A stretch of 64,000 nt of DNA from Microbacterium testaceum StLB037 (GTDB lineage: Bacteria > Actinomycetota > Actinomycetes > Actinomycetales > Microbacteriaceae): the NCBI RefSeq assembly GCF_900104345.1, contig NZ_FNJN01000003.1, positions 496,001 through 560,000 of the forward strand. Reading direction: 5' to 3'. The translations under genes and the position numbers were made by a program. Of the stretch, positions 61,973 to 64,000 are shown piece after piece. Positions within the stretch are counted from its first letter, which is position 1, and each line of letters starts with the position of its first letter. The notes under the pieces were generated by a model. The model ran no database searches and was not told the DNA's origin. It saw only the letters and a program-made list of their open reading frames with translations.

Positions 61973-63481
61973 TCAGCCCAGGTGCGAGACCAGCGCCTCG
62001 AGGCGGCGGATCGACTCGGCCTTGCCGAGCAGCTCCATCGATTCGAACAGCGGCGGCGAGATGCGGCGGCCGGTCAGCGCGACGCGCGGCGGGCCGTAGG
62101 CGACGCGGGGCTTAAGCCCGAGCTCTTCGACGAGGGCCGTCGACAGGGCCTCCTGCACGGCGGCGGCAGTGAAGTCGTCGACACCCTCGAGGGCACGAAC
62201 GGATGCCGCGAGCACCTCCGCCGCATTCGCGGGCAGACCCTTGAGCGCATCCTCGGCGTAGTCGACCTCGGACACGAAGAGGAAGCCGAGCATGCCGGGG
62301 ACCTCGCCCAGCAGCTGCACGCGCTCCTGCACGAGCGGAGCCGCCTGGGCGATGATCGCGCGGTGCTCCTCGCTGGGCTGCTCCGCGATGAAGCCCGCCC
62401 CCGCGAGGTAGGGGACGATCCGGGTCGCGAAGTCATCGGCATCCAGCATGCGGATGTGATCGCCGTTGATGGCCTCGGCCTTCTTCTGGTCGAAGCGCGC
62501 CGGGTTCGGGTTCACGTCGGCGATGTCGAAGGCGGCGATCATCTCGTCGAGCGAGAACACGTCGCGGTCGCTCGCGAGCGACCAGCCGAGCAGCGCGAGG
62601 TAGTTGAGCAGGCCCTCGTGGATGAAGCCCTTCTCGCGCTGCAGGAACAGGTCGGCCTGCGGGTCGCGCTTGGAGAGCTTCTTGTTGCCGGTCTCGCCCA
62701 GCACGAGCGGCATGTGGCCGAAGCGCGGCAGGAAGTCGGTGACGCCGGCGTCGAGCAGCGCGCGGTACAGCGCGAGCTGACGAGCGGTCGAGGGCATGAG
62801 GTCTTCGCCGCGGATGACGTGGGTGATTCCCATGAGCGCATCGTCGACGGGGTTCACGAACGTGTAGAGCGGGATGCCGCCGGCGCGCACGATCACGAAG
62901 TCGGGGAACGACCCGGCCGGGAAGGTGACCTCGCCGCGGATGAGGTCGACGAAGGTGAGGTCCTCGTCGGGCACGCGCACGCGCCACGCGGGCTCGCGAC
63001 CCTCGGCGCGGAAGGCGGCCTTCTGCTCGTCCGTGAGGTCGCGGTCGAAGTTGTCGTAGCCGAGCTGTTTCGCGCGGCCGTTGGCCTCGTTGCGCGCGTC
63101 GATCTCTTCGGCGGTCGAGTAGCTCTCGTACACCGCACCCGCGGCGATGAGCTTGTCGAGCACCTCGCGGTAGATCTCGTGGCGCTGCGACTGACGGTAC
63201 GGAGCGTGGGGTCCGCCGACCTCGACACCCTCGTCCCAGTCGATGTTCATCCACCGCAGCGCCTCGAGGAGCTGCCGGTAGCTCTCCTCGCTGTCGCGCG
63301 CGGCATCGGTGTCTTCGATGCGGAAGACGAGCTTGCCGCCGTTGTGCCGGGCGTAGGCCCAGTTGAACAGGACGGTGCGGATGAGACCGACGTGCGGCAG
63401 CCCCGTGGGTGAGGGGCAGAAGCGGACGCGAACGTCGGCGCCGGTGGCGGTCGTGGTGCGGGGATCGGGCGTGGCAGACAT
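61973..63481 (-). CDS. gltX: glutamate-tRNA ligase
   Basis: GltX charges tRNA-Glu, and in organisms lacking GlnRS also tRNA-Gln before amidation. The 502-residue class I enzyme has the HIGH motif as HVGL at 30-33 ([16 protein letters not shown]) and KLSKR at about 270. A tRNA-Gln gene lies just downstream. The N-terminal 16 residues ([15 protein letters not shown]) are a short extra. It is followed upstream by a LysR gene on the same strand. Confidence 0.96.
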   Translation of the reverse strand: MSATPDPRTTTATGADVRVRFCPSPTGLPHVGLIRTVLFNWAYARHNGGKLVFRIEDTDAARDSEESYRQLLEALRWMNIDWDEGVEVGGPHAPYRQSQRHEIYREVLDKLIAAGAVYESYSTAEEIDARNEANGRAKQLGYDNFDRDLTDEQKAAFRAEGREPAWRVRVPDEDLTFVDLIRGEVTFPAGSFPDFVIVRAGGIPLYTFVNPVDDALMGITHVIRGEDLMPSTARQLALYRALLDAGVTDFLPRFGHMPLVLGETGNKKLSKRDPQADLFLQREKGFIHEGLLNYLALLGWSLASDRDVFSLDEMIAAFDIADVNPNPARFDQKKAEAINGDHIRMLDADDFATRIVPYLAGAGFIAEQPSEEHRAIIAQAAPLVQERVQLLGEVPGMLGFLFVSEVDYAEDALKGLPANAAEVLAASVRALEGVDDFTAAAVQEALSTALVEELGLKPRVAYGPPRVALTGRRISPPLFESMELLGKAESIRRLEALVSHLG

Positions 63482-63491
63482 CCCCTCGATC

Positions 63492-64000
63492 CTACCGGCG
63501 GGCGGTGTCGCTTCCCGAGTGCCGGAGGTGATCGGCCAGCACCTCGCCCATGACCTCCAACGCCGCTCCGACCGCGGGCACGTGCTCGGCCCCCCGCGCG
63601 GTCACGACGTGCAGGGTGCGCGCCTCGGCCGCGGGCAATCGAGGAGCCGCGATGCCCGCGAGCATCGGGAGCGACGCCACCGCCATCCGCGGCAGGATCG
63701 CCATGCCGACCCCCTGGGCGACCAGATTCTCGACGGCGATGAAGTTGTCGGTCTCGAACGCGATGTCTGGCGTGAACCCGGCCCGGCCGCACGCTTCGAG
63801 AAGGTGCCCGCGGCACTGCGGGCAGCCCGCGATCCATCGCTCCCCCGCGAGCTGCGACAGGTCGATGGGGTCGTGCGCGGCGGCCGGGTGACCGGTGGGC
63901 ACGACCACGACGGTGTCGTCGTCGCCGATGAGGCGGGACGAGAGACCGGATGCCGCGGACTCGAGATGTTCGCGCCGATCACCGGGGTAGCTGTAGGTGA
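63492..64000 (-). CDS. LysR-family regulator, C-terminal part (5' end outside window)
   Basis: About 169 codons of the effector-binding half of a LysR regulator; the frame is open to the right edge so the helix-turn-helix is not seen. [20 protein letters not shown] is the typical subdomain strand and hinge, followed by [20 protein letters not shown] and [18 protein letters not shown]. The Cys pair could be redox or metal-linked, though this is a guess. The stop is 11 bases before the gltX start. Confidence 0.85.
   Translation of the reverse strand, partial: TYSYPGDRREHLESAASGLSSRLIGDDDTVVVVPTGHPAAAHDPIDLSQLAGERWIAGCPQCRGHLLEACGRAGFTPDIAFETDNFIAVENLVAQGVGMAILPRMAVASLPMLAGIAAPRLPAAEARTLHVVTARGAEHVPAVGAALEVMGEVLADHLRHSGSDTARR

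Noticed and set aside
60380..63412. A 1010-codon open frame on the plus strand opposite the esterase, tRNA-Gln and gltX
   Set aside because: It runs antisense through a tRNA and three recognised genes and its sequence is low-complexity with no family; it is a shadow of GC-rich codon use.
1..64000. CRISPR array, insertion sequence, rRNA operon, prophage
   Set aside because: No regularly spaced repeats, transposase-like protein, rRNA sequence or phage gene cluster was seen; xerC is the chromosomal dimer-resolution type.

Overview
The window reads as a chromosomal segment of a high-GC Gram-positive actinobacterium, most likely Microbacteriaceae and close to Microbacterium. The reasons are the strong G/C third-position bias, the rpsP-khpA-rimM-trmD and smc-ftsY blocks, actinobacterial families (DUF2469, DUF3060, DUF3515, DUF2004, MSMEG_6728, WXG100), many GTG starts, many 1 to 4 base start/stop overlaps, and an iron box of the IdeR/DtxR type. 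Most genes are core housekeeping genes in short operons; accessory content is limited. The family is inferred from protein recognition, not from a database search.

Layout. 1-6.4 kb: rpsB (cut by the left edge), a degenerate M23 exported protein, a DUF3060 lipoprotein, then xerC and the overlapping run yraN-comM-dprA. 6.4-12.4 kb: DUF2469, rnhB, lepB, rplS, a membrane protein and a forward-facing map gene set into the usual rpsP-khpA-rimM-trmD-rplS-lepB-rnhB order. 12.6-25.7 kb: a YbdK-type ligase, an SGNH lipoprotein, ffh, a TetR regulator with an operator-like palindrome, lipB-lipA, a PiT phosphate transporter, two small unknown genes, ftsY and smc. 25.8-27.6 kb: a 37-codon gene with a strong promoter and ribosome binding site, a 95-codon gene and a double-GNAT protein.

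27.6-31.8 kb is the accessory stretch: a five-gene type VII secretion-linked cassette (EspC-like, a 438-residue two-part protein, a lipoprotein, a YbaB-like protein, a WXG100 protein) with no ESX machinery, then an unrecognised 342-residue protein lying between the intact mutM 3' end and a decayed 76-bp copy of that end.

31.8-45.6 kb: mutM-rnc-rpmF-DUF177, coaD, recG, rsmD, thiL, a DUF3515 lipoprotein, ddl-gpsA-plsC-murA and leuCD. leuC has a likely leader-peptide attenuator with Leu codons. 45.8-52.6 kb: metY with a flavin monooxygenase, TerC, a sigma factor with a DUF4349 protein, tRNA-Glu and an MBL-fold hydrolase. 52.6-59.9 kb: fructose uptake (fruR-fruK-fruA-ptsH) back to back with an iron-siderophore ABC operon under an iron box. 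59.9-64 kb: a lipoprotein, a 60-residue protein, an esterase lipoprotein, tRNA-Gln, gltX and the 3' part of a LysR regulator (cut by the right edge).

The most unusual signal is not a gene. The heptamer GGATGCC (either strand) recurs about 100 times in 64 kb, several-fold over a base-composition expectation. It forces otherwise rare codons (GAT before GCC, GCA before TCC) inside genes, and it forms inverted pairs in at least three terminator-like hairpins, much as DNA uptake sequences do in Neisseria and Haemophilus. It is nearly absent from the type VII cassette, which fits that cassette being foreign.
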